A model generated the notes under the pieces. It was not told the DNA's origin and did not search any database. It saw only the letters and a list, made by a program, of their open reading frames with translations. Of a stretch of DNA of 18,215 bases, positions 1 through 6,596 are shown in pieces; the first letter of the stretch is position 1; each line of letters begins with the position of its first letter. The stretch is from GCA-003244245 sp046262495 (GTDB taxonomy: Bacteria; Actinomycetota; Actinomycetes; Mycobacteriales; Pseudonocardiaceae). Both the position numbers and the translations under genes were made by a program. The DNA lies in NCBI GenBank assembly GCA_046262495.1, contig JBHEMR010000147.1:1-18215 (forward strand). The letters run 5' to 3'.

Positions 1-59
1 GGATTGACTGTCCACCCTCCGACCAGCTGGCCCACCTGTCGAGAAGGATCGGAGGCTAA
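1..59 (+). CDS. moaA: GTP 3',8-cyclase MoaA, C-terminal end only (partial)
   Basis: Reading from base 3, an open frame gives IDCPPSDQLAHLSRRIGG and stops at TAA (57-59); the rest lies outside the window. MoaA is the radical SAM enzyme that, with MoaC, converts GTP to cyclic pyranopterin monophosphate, the first step of Moco synthesis. Its family ends in a conserved Gly-Gly tail that reaches into the active site, often preceded by Ser-Arg-Ile, and that ending is seen here (SRRIGG). The next gene, moaD, starts two bases after the stop, and moaA-moaD order is known from mycobacteria (moaA2-moaD2). The identification rests on about 18 residues plus context, so it is probable rather than certain. 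Confidence 0.72.
   Translation, partial: IDCPPSDQLAHLSRRIGG
51..55 (+). promoter_or_regulatory. Ribosome binding site of moaD inside the moaA end
   Basis: GGAGG lies 6 bases before the GTG at 62 (9 before the alternative GTG at 65). The same bases encode the terminal Gly-Gly of MoaA, so translation of the two genes is probably coupled. Confidence 0.7.
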
Positions 60-61
60 CC

Positions 62-310
62 GTGGTGACCGTGCGGTACTTCGCAGCGGCGCGCGCCGCG
101 GCCGGGATGCCCAGCGAGCATGTCGACATCGGCGATGACGCCACCGTGGCCGATGCGCTGGACGTGATCGCCGCCCGGCACGGAGTAGCGCTGCACAAGG
201 TGTTGGGCGCCTGCAGCTTTTTGGTCGATTCGGTTGCGGTACGCGACCGCGCTATGCCCCTGCGGCCCGGTGCCGAGCTGGATGTACTGCCGCCCTTCGC
301 CGGAGGCTGA
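62..310 (+). CDS. moaD: Molybdopterin synthase small subunit (MoaD/ThiS-like sulfur carrier)
   Basis: This 82-residue protein has the size and fold pattern of MoaD: a beta-grasp start (VTVRYFAAARAAAG), a middle with SFLVDSVAVRD, and the ending LDVLPPFAGG. The terminal Gly-Gly (81-82) is adenylylated by a MoeB-type enzyme and turned into a thiocarboxylate, which supplies sulfur to molybdopterin synthase (MoaD2-MoaE2). Its partner MoaE is the C-terminal half of the fused gene at 346-1341. The GTG at 62 was chosen for its ribosome binding site; GTG at 65 is possible and would remove one residue. It lies two bases after moaA and is surely in the same operon. It converges on mogA-moaE with only 35 bases between stop codons. 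Confidence 0.93.
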   Translation: MVTVRYFAAARAAAGMPSEHVDIGDDATVADALDVIAARHGVALHKVLGACSFLVDSVAVRDRAMPLRPGAELDVLPPFAGG

Positions 311-345
311 CCCGTCCGCGAACTCCGCGACGATGAAGGCACGCT

Positions 346-1341
346 TCACGGACTGTTGACCCATTCCTCCGAGCCGTCGGACAGTTCTTGCCGCTTCCAG
401 ATCGGCAGCTGCAGCTTTACCTCGTCGACCAGGGCCGCGCACGCTGCGAAAGCCTCCGCGCGGTGAGCCGCCGACACGGCACAGACGATTGCTGAGTCGC
501 CGATCACCAGCGATCCGATGCGGTGGCTGACGGCCAGTGCGTATACCTGCGAGTGCGTCGCCGCGACCTGCGCCGCCACCTTCGCAATCACGTCGGCGGC
601 ATTGGGATGGCTGGAGTACTCCAACGCGCGTACCCCCCGGCCACCGTCGTGGTCGCGGACCAAACCGGAGAAACTCACCACTGCCCCAGCACTTGAACGG
701 GAGACCATGCGGGCGTGCTCCTCGACGTCAAGTGGGTCCTCGGTGACAACAGCGCGAAGCACGACAGCCGAGGGTGTGGGCACGGCCGTCTCTTGTCCAT
801 GCCCGAGTCCATCTCCGTGCCCGGGTCCGGCGACTGTCGGCTCCCCGGTTCCACTGCCGACGTGGTCTGCGCCGTGCAACTGCTCGATGGCGTGATCAAG
901 TACCTGCTCGAGAACCAACAGACCATCGCGGACTCCGCCGGTGGAACCCGGCAGGTTGACCACCAGGGTGCGGCCAGCCACTCCTGCCAGCCCGCGGGAA
1001 AGCACCGCCGTGGGTACCTGGGGAAGGCCGGCCGACCGGATGGCATCCGCCAATCCAGGCAGCCGCCGGTCCAGCAGCGGCTCGGTGGCCTCCGGGGTGC
1101 GGTCGGTGGGGCTGATACCGGTGCCGCCGGTGGTCAGCACGACGTCGACCGCGTCCGCCACCGCTGCCGCCACCGCGTCACGCACCGGCGAACCATCGGG
1201 CACTACCACGGGATCCGGGGTCTGATAACCATGCTCACACAGCCAGTCGACGATGACTGGTCCGGTGCGATCGGCATATACTCCGGCGGCCGCGCGGTTA
1301 GATGCCACCACCACCACGGCCCGACGGATCGTTGTTGTCAC
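346..1341 (-). CDS. Fused MogA/MoaB-type molybdopterin adenylyltransferase and MoaE molybdopterin synthase large subunit
   Basis: Two Moco enzymes are joined in one 331-residue protein. Residues 5-157 are a MogA/MoaB domain with TTGGTG (70-75), an Asp at 80 and NLPGS (129-133); this domain activates molybdopterin by adenylylation before molybdate insertion. A linker of about 35 residues rich in Gly, His and Pro follows (158-192). Residues 193-331 are MoaE, with SFSGLVRDHDGG (223-234), HRIG (273-276) and PIWKRQEL (313-320). Lys309 and Lys316 match the active-site lysines of MoaE, which transfers sulfur from MoaD. An upstream in-frame ATG (1386) would overlap moaC, but GTG 1341 has GGAGG four bases before it and begins just where the MogA fold starts. 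It follows moaC by 13 bases, so they form an operon. In M. tuberculosis mog and moaE2 are separate adjacent genes. Confidence 0.93.
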   Translation of the reverse strand: MTTTIRRAVVVVASNRAAAGVYADRTGPVIVDWLCEHGYQTPDPVVVPDGSPVRDAVAAAVADAVDVVLTTGGTGISPTDRTPEATEPLLDRRLPGLADAIRSAGLPQVPTAVLSRGLAGVAGRTLVVNLPGSTGGVRDGLLVLEQVLDHAIEQLHGADHVGSGTGEPTVAGPGHGDGLGHGQETAVPTPSAVVLRAVVTEDPLDVEEHARMVSRSSAGAVVSFSGLVRDHDGGRGVRALEYSSHPNAADVIAKVAAQVAATHSQVYALAVSHRIGSLVIGDSAIVCAVSAAHRAEAFAACAALVDEVKLQLPIWKRQELSDGSEEWVNSP

Positions 1342-1345
1342 CGAT

Positions 1346-1350
1346 CCTCC
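1346..1350 (-). promoter_or_regulatory. Ribosome binding site that decides the mogA-moaE start
   Basis: On the minus strand GGAGG is followed by four bases and then GTG (1341-1339). It lies in the short gap after the moaC stop and favours this start over the upstream ATG inside moaC. Confidence 0.7.
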
Positions 1351-1354
1351 TGCC

Positions 1355-1879
1355 CTAATTCGACGGCTCAGCCGTCGGTGTTCCATTCGACGGCTCAGCC
1401 GTCGGTCGCCTCCATAGCCCCGTCTTGCCCCCCGCTTTGCGTTCCACCCGCACGGCGTCGAGTACGGCAGCGGGGTCGACTGCCTTCACCATGTCGTGTA
1501 ACGCAAGCCCGGCAACCGCGACCGCGGTGAGTGCCTCCATCTCCACGCCCGTACGGTCGGTGGTACGCACCGTGGCCGTGATCTGAACCTCGCAAGCAGT
1601 GGTGTGCAGGTCCACAGTTACCCCGGTCAGCGCCAATGGATGGCACAGCGGGATCAGCTCCGGCGTTCGTTTGGCCGCCATGATTCCCGCGATGCGCGCA
1701 GTGGCGAGTGCGTCGCCTTTGGGTAGTTGTTCAGCGCGCAGCAACCGCACTACCTCCTCGGTGGTGCGAAACACACCGGAGGCGACTGCCTCTCGGACGG
1801 AGGTCTGCTTGTCAGAGACATCGACCATCCGAGCCGCGCCACGGTCGTCCACATGGGTCAGTCGATTTTCGGGACTCAC
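1355..1879 (-). CDS. moaC: Cyclic pyranopterin monophosphate synthase MoaC
   Basis: The 174-residue protein matches MoaC along its length: RMVDVSDKQTSVREAVASG near residues 17-36, KGDALATARIAGIMAAKRT, LIPLCHPL, TGVEMEALTAVAVAGLALHDM, KAVDPAA and RKAGGKTGLW. MoaC rearranges the 3',8-cyclo-GTP made by MoaA into cyclic pyranopterin monophosphate. The lysine of KGD and the one in DMVKAVD fit its active-site lysines; His replaces the common Tyr before DM. The start is GTG 1879; a TAGGAT box seven bases upstream suggests a leaderless message. The last residues (PTAEPSNGTPTAEPSN) come from a 27-bp tandem duplication, so the tail is longer than usual and probably dispensable. mogA-moaE follows in the same direction. 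Confidence 0.95.
   Translation of the reverse strand: MSPENRLTHVDDRGAARMVDVSDKQTSVREAVASGVFRTTEEVVRLLRAEQLPKGDALATARIAGIMAAKRTPELIPLCHPLALTGVTVDLHTTACEVQITATVRTTDRTGVEMEALTAVAVAGLALHDMVKAVDPAAVLDAVRVERKAGGKTGLWRRPTAEPSNGTPTAEPSN
1358..1406. repeat. 27-bp tandem duplication carrying a 17-bp near-palindrome
   Basis: The 22-base stretch 1358-1379 returns exactly at 1385-1406 (period 27). Each copy holds CGACGGCTCAGCCGTCG (1361-1377 and 1388-1404), with 8-base complementary arms around one base. It encodes the doubled TAEPSN at the MoaC C-terminus and ends just before the mogA-moaE ribosome binding site. The two palindromes could fold as two hairpins, or pair with each other. Confidence 0.85.
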
Positions 1880-1886
1880 CTAATCG

Positions 1887-1916
1887 ATCCTACGGCCGCA
1901 GCACCGTCGGTGACTT
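1887..1916 (-). promoter_or_regulatory. Candidate leaderless promoter of moaC
   Basis: On the minus strand TAGGAT (1892-1887) fits the actinobacterial -10 pattern TANNNT and stands seven bases before the GTG start. AAGTCA (1916-1911), 18 bases further up, is a weak -35. Transcription would begin at or near the start codon. This is inference from spacing only. Confidence 0.4.
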
Positions 1917-2047
1917 GCCCCCGACGAACCCGGCGAGGCACCCCGGCCGATGCGGTGCATGCCACAGCGGCGATCCAGCTCGGCAGGTTTGTAGCCGTTG
2001 CCGACGTCCCCGCAGAAGGTTGGCGGTACTCGGAAGAGCACCCAATG

Positions 2048-2086
2048 CCGGAGGGGCTGGCACGAGATGCGTGCCAGCCCCTCCGG
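2048..2086 (-). terminator. Strong hairpin after the envelope gene pair
   Basis: A perfect 17-bp stem (2048-2064 with 2070-2086) closes a 5-base loop. It lies 15 bases past the stop of the secreted-protein gene (minus strand) in otherwise noncoding DNA. There is no U-run after it on the minus strand, as is common for actinobacterial terminators; on the plus strand AAAA follows. It would separate the envelope pair from moaC. Confidence 0.75.
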
Positions 2087-2101
2087 AAAATGTCGGTCAG
2101 A

Positions 2102-2947
2102 TCAGTGGGTGACCGGCAGGTGTGCCTCGACAGGCTGGGGCGGTGGGGCCTCTTCCTTCGGCGGCTGGTTGTTCTCATGGCGCTTTTCGCAGCTGGCGGA
2201 CGAGATCACGATCTCCTCCAGCGCGTCACCGTCACCTCTGCCGCCGAGACTCGGGTTGCTCGTCTTGAGCGCGCCAAGCAGGTCGGTGACGGTGACTGGT
2301 CCTGCCGGTGTCGCTGACTTGGCATGAGCAGCCTGCAGCTGCTCCATGGTCGGGACCGTCAGCTTGCTGGACGCAAGGCTCTTGAAAATATCGAGGTCCT
2401 TCTGCGAGAGAGCCGCCCTGCGCTGGTCAGCGGGGAGCAGCGAAACCACCGCAGCGTCGACCGTGAGCCTGTCATCGTGCCGACGTTGCCGGTTGAACTC
2501 GACCTTCACCACCGGCGACAGGTCCAGCTCCTGACCGACAAATGGCTTCGACGTTCCCTCGCTGTCACCGTCGGTGCCGATGATCGAGGATTCACCGTGG
2601 CCGTTGTCGCAAGTTGCCTCCAGGACCTTCAGACGCAGGCCGAGGATGTTCACCTTGACCGCTGTCGCCCTGGACCGGAAGTGCTCGGCCTCGACCTTGA
2701 GCAGCGCGACATAGATGCCATCAGAGTTGCGTCCAGGCACCTCAAGCAGAGCCTTTTGGTCGTCGGGCGGAGCCTCCACCTTCGGAGTCGGGTCGATGGG
2801 CAGCAAACCGCGCGCGGCGATTCCAAATGCCGAGGCGGTGGGCTCTTCGCCAGCGGAGCCGGACAGGGTCCCCAGCAGCAGGGCCGCGACGGCGGTGGCA
2901 GCACCGACGCTGGCAGCACTGACGCCGGCGAGCTTCCTACTGTTCAC
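2102..2947 (-). CDS. Secreted protein, probably choice-of-anchor P family
   Basis: This 281-residue protein begins with a signal peptide: basic MNSRKLAG, a hydrophobic run to about residue 31, and a possible cleavage after TASA (37-40). The mature start SAFGIAARGLLPIDPTPKVE, the central beta-rich part, and two lone cysteines (113 in EATCDNG, 253 in SSASCEK) that could form a disulfide resemble actinobacterial choice-of-anchor P proteins, whose function is unknown. The last 20 or so residues are rich in Pro and Glu and contain no membrane or sorting anchor. The start is GTG 2947 with AAAGGA in front. It lies 19 bases after the L,D-transpeptidase and is very likely cotranscribed, which suggests a role at the cell surface. 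The family call is from memory; secretion is more certain. Confidence 0.82.
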   Translation of the reverse strand: MNSRKLAGVSAASVGAATAVAALLLGTLSGSAGEEPTASAFGIAARGLLPIDPTPKVEAPPDDQKALLEVPGRNSDGIYVALLKVEAEHFRSRATAVKVNILGLRLKVLEATCDNGHGESSIIGTDGDSEGTSKPFVGQELDLSPVVKVEFNRQRRHDDRLTVDAAVVSLLPADQRRAALSQKDLDIFKSLASSKLTVPTMEQLQAAHAKSATPAGPVTVTDLLGALKTSNPSLGGRGDGDALEEIVISSASCEKRHENNQPPKEEAPPPQPVEAHLPVTH

Positions 2948-2966
2948 ATGCTGTCCTTTCGTTCGT

Positions 2967-3836
2967 TCAATTCTCGTCGATGAGCACGAGCGTCCCCAGG
3001 GGAACTTGGATCAACTGGTGGAGCGCGTCAGACGGCACCCGTATGCAGCCATCGCTAGATCGGGTCCCGAAGACATTGGCCGTGGGCCAGGTGTGAATCG
3101 CGACGGTTCCCGGGCCGCCGCCGAAGCTGTCGAGAGTGGCGCTGTGGATGCCCAGCGGCAAGATCACTGGCGAATACCGCTGCGCGGAGTCGCTGAAGGA
3201 ACCGAGCAGGAACGTGCGCCCTGGTGGGGTGGGATGGGCCTCCTTGCCGATACCCACCGTCCAAGAACCCAGGCGCTGACTCCCCTTCAACAGCTCCATA
3301 TTGAGGGAACGAAGGTGCACCCTGATGAGATACGGGGTAACCGCCCGATCGAGTGCATTATCGGTGATCCAGCCCGTGGAACGGTTGGGCCGCGAGGGCA
3401 GCAGCACCTCTACCCATCCGGGCTGCTGGGCGATCGCCGGCAGCCAGGTGTCGCCGATCTGTCGGGGACCGAGTCTGGCGATCGGGGCACCACCAGGCGC
3501 GGTGTACACCACGATCTCGCGCTGTGGGTGCACCACGGTGCCGTCGGTGGCCACCACCGGACCGGGATCGAGCGGCGCCCCTTCGATGGCGGTGTATGTG
3601 GTGCTCTGCGGCAACTTTGCGGGATCTGCCGGGAGCATCGCCGGCGGGATCCGAGGGATAGGGGCGGCCACGGCGGGCGGCGGTGGTGGCGCGGCCTTGG
3701 TCGTCTGGCTGGCCCCGAAGGGAGCCAGCATGGCGACCGCGATGATCGCCACCACCAGCAAAACCCCGCCGATCGCACAGGCGATCAGGTATGGACGGTC
3801 GAGTAGCCGGAAGGATCCGGGAGGACGTTGAGCCAT
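2967..3836 (-). CDS. Membrane-anchored L,D-transpeptidase (YkuD domain)
   Basis: The 289-residue protein has a short cytoplasmic start, one membrane helix (about 17-38), a Pro/Ala-rich stretch (48-70), an SH3-like domain (about 105-165, ending TGWITDNAL) and a YkuD catalytic domain (about 168-289). The catalytic signature is present: His248 in AIHTW, then SSDGCIR with Cys264 as nucleophile and Arg266. Such enzymes make 3-3 peptide cross-links in peptidoglycan or attach proteins to it, using the tetrapeptide stem as donor; they act outside the membrane. The ATG at 3836 has AGAGG only two bases before it, so the ribosome site is imperfect. It leads a two-gene operon with the secreted protein downstream. 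Whether it cross-links or anchors cannot be told from sequence. Confidence 0.93.
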   Translation of the reverse strand: MAQRPPGSFRLLDRPYLIACAIGGVLLVVAIIAVAMLAPFGASQTTKAAPPPPPAVAAPIPRIPPAMLPADPAKLPQSTTYTAIEGAPLDPGPVVATDGTVVHPQREIVVYTAPGGAPIARLGPRQIGDTWLPAIAQQPGWVEVLLPSRPNRSTGWITDNALDRAVTPYLIRVHLRSLNMELLKGSQRLGSWTVGIGKEAHPTPPGRTFLLGSFSDSAQRYSPVILPLGIHSATLDSFGGGPGTVAIHTWPTANVFGTRSSDGCIRVPSDALHQLIQVPLGTLVLIDEN

Positions 3837-3986
3837 GACCTCTTGTGGTGTCGGACGAGCAGAACTAGGGAGCTCGCCCTCCCCGATCGGGCGATTCCGC
3901 TCGACCCAACGACGCTGTGGCGTCCGCTGGGGCTGCGCGGTAACGGCACCCTAACGGACCCGAAACGCCCGCCCCTCGGGACCCCG

Positions 3987-4178
3987 CTACTCGGTATCGC
4001 TTCGGTTGATCTCAGTATGCGGGTGCTGGTAGGGGACCTGGTCAGGCGGCAGCGGGAAGGTCACCTCACCGAACGGGGACAGCGCGCCCTGCAGCGGGGC
4101 GGCGAGTTCGGTGACCGGATGGTCCTCCTCCGACCAGCTCGGCCAGGTCGGGTCGATGCGGTCGGTGCGCTTGGCCAC
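3987..4178 (-). CDS. Small uncharacterised protein (63 aa)
   Basis: A short acidic-to-neutral soluble protein with no membrane segment or signal. It starts MAKRTDRIDPTWPSW and ends VPYQHPHTEINRSDTE, and is rich in Pro. The GTG start is backed by an excellent ribosome binding site (AGAGGAG, five or six bases upstream), which makes it more credible than the many chance open frames here. The tail pattern PYxHPxTxINR seems familiar from small hypothetical proteins of actinobacteria. M. tuberculosis also has a small hypothetical gene, Rv0863, beside the homologue of the next gene, and this may be its counterpart. It is divergent from the helicase-associated gene. No function can be assigned. Confidence 0.75.
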   Translation of the reverse strand: MAKRTDRIDPTWPSWSEEDHPVTELAAPLQGALSPFGEVTFPLPPDQVPYQHPHTEINRSDTE

Positions 4179-4183
4179 AGCTT

Positions 4184-4190
4184 CTCCTCT
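4184..4190 (-). promoter_or_regulatory. Ribosome binding site of the 63-aa gene
   Basis: AGAGGAG on the minus strand, five bases before the GTG at 4178. It is the main support for that small gene and its start. Confidence 0.7.
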
Positions 4191-4255
4191 TTCGGTCGTC
4201 CATTGACGTGCTCAGCAGCCCGCCAGGCGGCATGCACACCGTCCATTGTGCCCGA

Positions 4256-4269
4256 TGACCGTACGGTCA
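4256..4269. promoter_or_regulatory. 14-bp perfect palindrome, possible operator
   Basis: TGACCGTACGGTCA reads the same on both strands. It lies in the short region between the divergent 63-aa gene and helicase-associated gene, about 40 bases before the candidate promoter of the latter. ACCG(N)CGGT-type palindromes are typical of TetR-family operators. No such regulator is in the window, so binding is inferred. Confidence 0.4.
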
Positions 4270-4296
4270 ATTCCGGGCTGACCGGCAGAGTGTCAC

Positions 4297-4326
4297 TCGA
4301 CGCGCCATGGGCGCTCTCGCTACGCT
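4297..4326 (+). promoter_or_regulatory. Candidate leaderless promoter of the helicase-associated gene
   Basis: TCGACG (4297-4302), 18 bases, then TACGCT (4321-4326) fit a weak -35 and an actinobacterial -10 (TANNNT). Seven bases later is ATG 4334, and no ribosome binding site precedes either possible start. The arrangement matches a leaderless message starting at 4334; inferred only. Confidence 0.35.
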
Positions 4327-4333
4327 GGTCCAG

Positions 4334-6592
4334 ATGCCCAGCACCGCGCTTGCTGACTGGCTACGCTCCCGGGACGACGACACGCTGGTCGAGTTGCTGC
4401 GCGCCCGCCCGGACCTCGCCGTGCCGCCGCCAGCCGACTCGATGGTGCTGGCTACCCGAGCGGCAATCCCGGCATCGGTCGCGCGGGCCTGCGAAGACCT
4501 CGACCGATTCACCCTGGCGGTGCTATCAGCGCTGCTGGTCGCTGGTGCGGACACCGCACCCGTGACTTGCCAAGTGGTCGGGAACCTGCTCGGTTCAGGG
4601 GTTGCTGCGGAGCGAATTGCTCGGGGACTGGACGCGCTGCGGTGCCAGGCATTGGTGTGGGGCGATGATTCGGCGCTTGCGGTGACGCCGGCAGCCCGCC
4701 AGGTCATCGGACCGCACCCTGGCGGCTTGGGTCGTCCCGCCGCGGACCTCGTCGGTGTCGACCTCAACCCTGTTCTCGCCGACCTTGCCGAAGACGAGTT
4801 GGGAGTGCTGCGGGCGCTGGCCGCCGGATCACCAGTCGGAACCAGCCGGGACGCCGCCGAGGTGCTCCCGCTGGATCGAGCCCGCACGCCGGTACAACGC
4901 CTGCTAGCCCGGGGGCTGCTACGGCAACTCGACGCCGGCACCGTCGAGTTGCCTGCGCAGGTGGGTATGGCGTTGCGCGCAGACCATCCGCTCGGCCCCC
5001 TCGAGCTGGACGAGCCGCTCCTGCCCACTCGGCAGCATGACCCGTCCGTGGTCGACTCGACGGCCGCAGGCGCGGTGCTAGAGTTTCTGCGCCACATCGA
5101 GGGGCTGCTGGCCGAATGGTCTGCGGATCCCCCGCCGATGTTGCGCGCGGGTGGCCTGGGTGTGCGCGACATGCGACGAACGGCGCGTCTACTGGACATC
5201 GAAGAGGTCACCGTCGCGTTACTTGCCGAGGTGGCCATCGCTGCTGGACTGATCACTTGGACCGACGAGGGAACCGGCGCGCCGCTGTGGTTGCCCACCG
5301 CCGCCGCCGATGCCTGGCTCGTCGCCCCACCGCAGCGCCGCTGGGCCATGCTGGTGCCCGGATGGCTCGAGCTACCGCGGCTGCCCGGATTGGTCCGAAT
5401 CCGCGATGACAAAGATCGGCCACTGGTCGCCCTGTCCGACGAGCTACACCAGCCACGTGCGCCGGCTCAGCGGCGTCGAATCCTTGAGGCGATCGCCGAG
5501 CTGCCCGCAGGCTGCGGTATCCAACGACCCGAGGACCTCGCTGAGCTGCTGGCTTGGCGCGCACCCCGGCGGGACGGCCGGCGCCGCGCGGAGGTGGTCG
5601 CCTGGACCATCCAGGAGGCCACCGCTTTAGGTGTGCTCGCGCTGGGAGCGGTGTCCGGCGCTGGCCGTGCGTTGCTGCGCGACGGGGCCGCGGCCGCATC
5701 GGCCATTCTCCATACCACGCTGCCTGAGCCGGTGACCCACGTCATGGTGCAGGCCGACCGCACCGTAGTGGCGCCGGGACCGCTGGAGCCCGAACTGGCC
5801 AGGGAGATCGGGCTGGTAGCCGACGTGGAGTCAGCGGGTGGCGCCACCGTCTACCGGGTAACCGAGGCCACGGTGCGCCGGGCCCTGGACGCCGGTCGCA
5901 GCGCTGCCGACCTGCACGAGCTGTTCCGAACCCGGTCGGTGACCCCGGTGCCGCAGTCGGTGAGCTACCTCATCGACGATGTGGCCCGGCGGCACGGGCG
6001 GCTGCGCGGTGGCGCCGCCGCCGCATTCCTGCGTTGCGACGATGCGGCGCTGCTCACTGAGCTGCTGGCGCACCCGGTCGCCGCCCGCTGCGGGCTGCGC
6101 CGCCTTGCTCCTACCGTGCTGGTCAGCCCGTTGGCGCTGGCTGCGCTGCTCGACGAAGTACGCGGCGCCGGCTTCGTCCCGGTCGCTGAGGGACCCGATG
6201 GTCAGGTGGTCGATCTGCGCGCCGGTGCTCGCCGGGCCAGGGCCCGAACCCAGCCGACCCGGCGGGTCATCGTGCCACCGACCCCCTCGGCAGAGCAGCT
6301 TGCCACCATGGTGGCAGCGGTCCGAACCGGCGATGCCGCGACCACCATCCCCCGCGGACTGCCAAACGGTGCGGTGTCCACCGGTGACACACTGGAGCTA
6401 CTGCAGGACGCCGCGCACGCCGGCAGCAACGTCTGCATCGGCTACGTCGACTCCCACGGGGTGGCCCGCAGACGCATCGTGCGCCCGGTGAGCGTAGGCG
6501 GAGGCGTCCTGGAAGGCTTCGACCGCTCAGCCGATGAACTACGGCGCTTCCCACTGCACCGCATCACCTCCGCCGCAGTCCTGCACGACTGA
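4334..6592 (+). CDS. Helicase-associated protein (Rv0862c-like; XPB/Ssl2 N-terminal-type domain)
   Basis: A 752-residue soluble protein rich in Ala, Leu and Arg, with no Walker motifs, so it is not itself a helicase. It begins MPSTALADWLRSRDDDTLVE and RARPDLAVPP, the usual opening of actinobacterial helicase-associated proteins. Residues about 469-545 (VMVQADRTVVAPGPLEPEL through VSYLIDDVARRHGRLR) resemble the domain shared with the XPB/Ssl2 N-terminus. Residues about 699-745 (CIGYVDSHGVARRR, then FPLHRITSA) look like a WYL-type module. Its role is unknown; DNA binding in partnership with XPB is a reasonable guess, since the M. tuberculosis homologue adjoins the XPB gene. ATG 4307 gives nine more residues, but 4334 fits both family starts and the promoter. 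The stop is four bases from that of the convergent Roadblock gene. Confidence 0.87.
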   Translation: MPSTALADWLRSRDDDTLVELLRARPDLAVPPPADSMVLATRAAIPASVARACEDLDRFTLAVLSALLVAGADTAPVTCQVVGNLLGSGVAAERIARGLDALRCQALVWGDDSALAVTPAARQVIGPHPGGLGRPAADLVGVDLNPVLADLAEDELGVLRALAAGSPVGTSRDAAEVLPLDRARTPVQRLLARGLLRQLDAGTVELPAQVGMALRADHPLGPLELDEPLLPTRQHDPSVVDSTAAGAVLEFLRHIEGLLAEWSADPPPMLRAGGLGVRDMRRTARLLDIEEVTVALLAEVAIAAGLITWTDEGTGAPLWLPTAAADAWLVAPPQRRWAMLVPGWLELPRLPGLVRIRDDKDRPLVALSDELHQPRAPAQRRRILEAIAELPAGCGIQRPEDLAELLAWRAPRRDGRRRAEVVAWTIQEATALGVLALGAVSGAGRALLRDGAAAASAILHTTLPEPVTHVMVQADRTVVAPGPLEPELAREIGLVADVESAGGATVYRVTEATVRRALDAGRSAADLHELFRTRSVTPVPQSVSYLIDDVARRHGRLRGGAAAAFLRCDDAALLTELLAHPVAARCGLRRLAPTVLVSPLALAALLDEVRGAGFVPVAEGPDGQVVDLRAGARRARARTQPTRRVIVPPTPSAEQLATMVAAVRTGDAATTIPRGLPNGAVSTGDTLELLQDAAHAGSNVCIGYVDSHGVARRRIVRPVSVGGGVLEGFDRSADELRRFPLHRITSAAVLHD

Positions 6593-6596
6593 GGCG

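Noticed and set aside
715..1530. Long plus-strand open frame opposite moaC and mogA-moaE
   Set aside because: Composition is typical of antisense frames in GC-rich DNA, and the minus strand has two well-supported enzymes.
1880..2047. Possible riboswitch upstream of moaC
   Set aside because: I could not match conserved elements of Moco or c-di-AMP riboswitches, and the nearby -10 box points to a leaderless transcript.
1876..2178. Minus-strand open frame of 100 codons upstream of moaC
   Set aside because: It spans the terminator hairpin and the end of the secreted-protein gene and has no recognisable sequence.
3882..3891. CCCGATCGGG palindrome upstream of the L,D-transpeptidase
   Set aside because: Short, and common in GC-rich DNA; no repeat or promoter context supports it.
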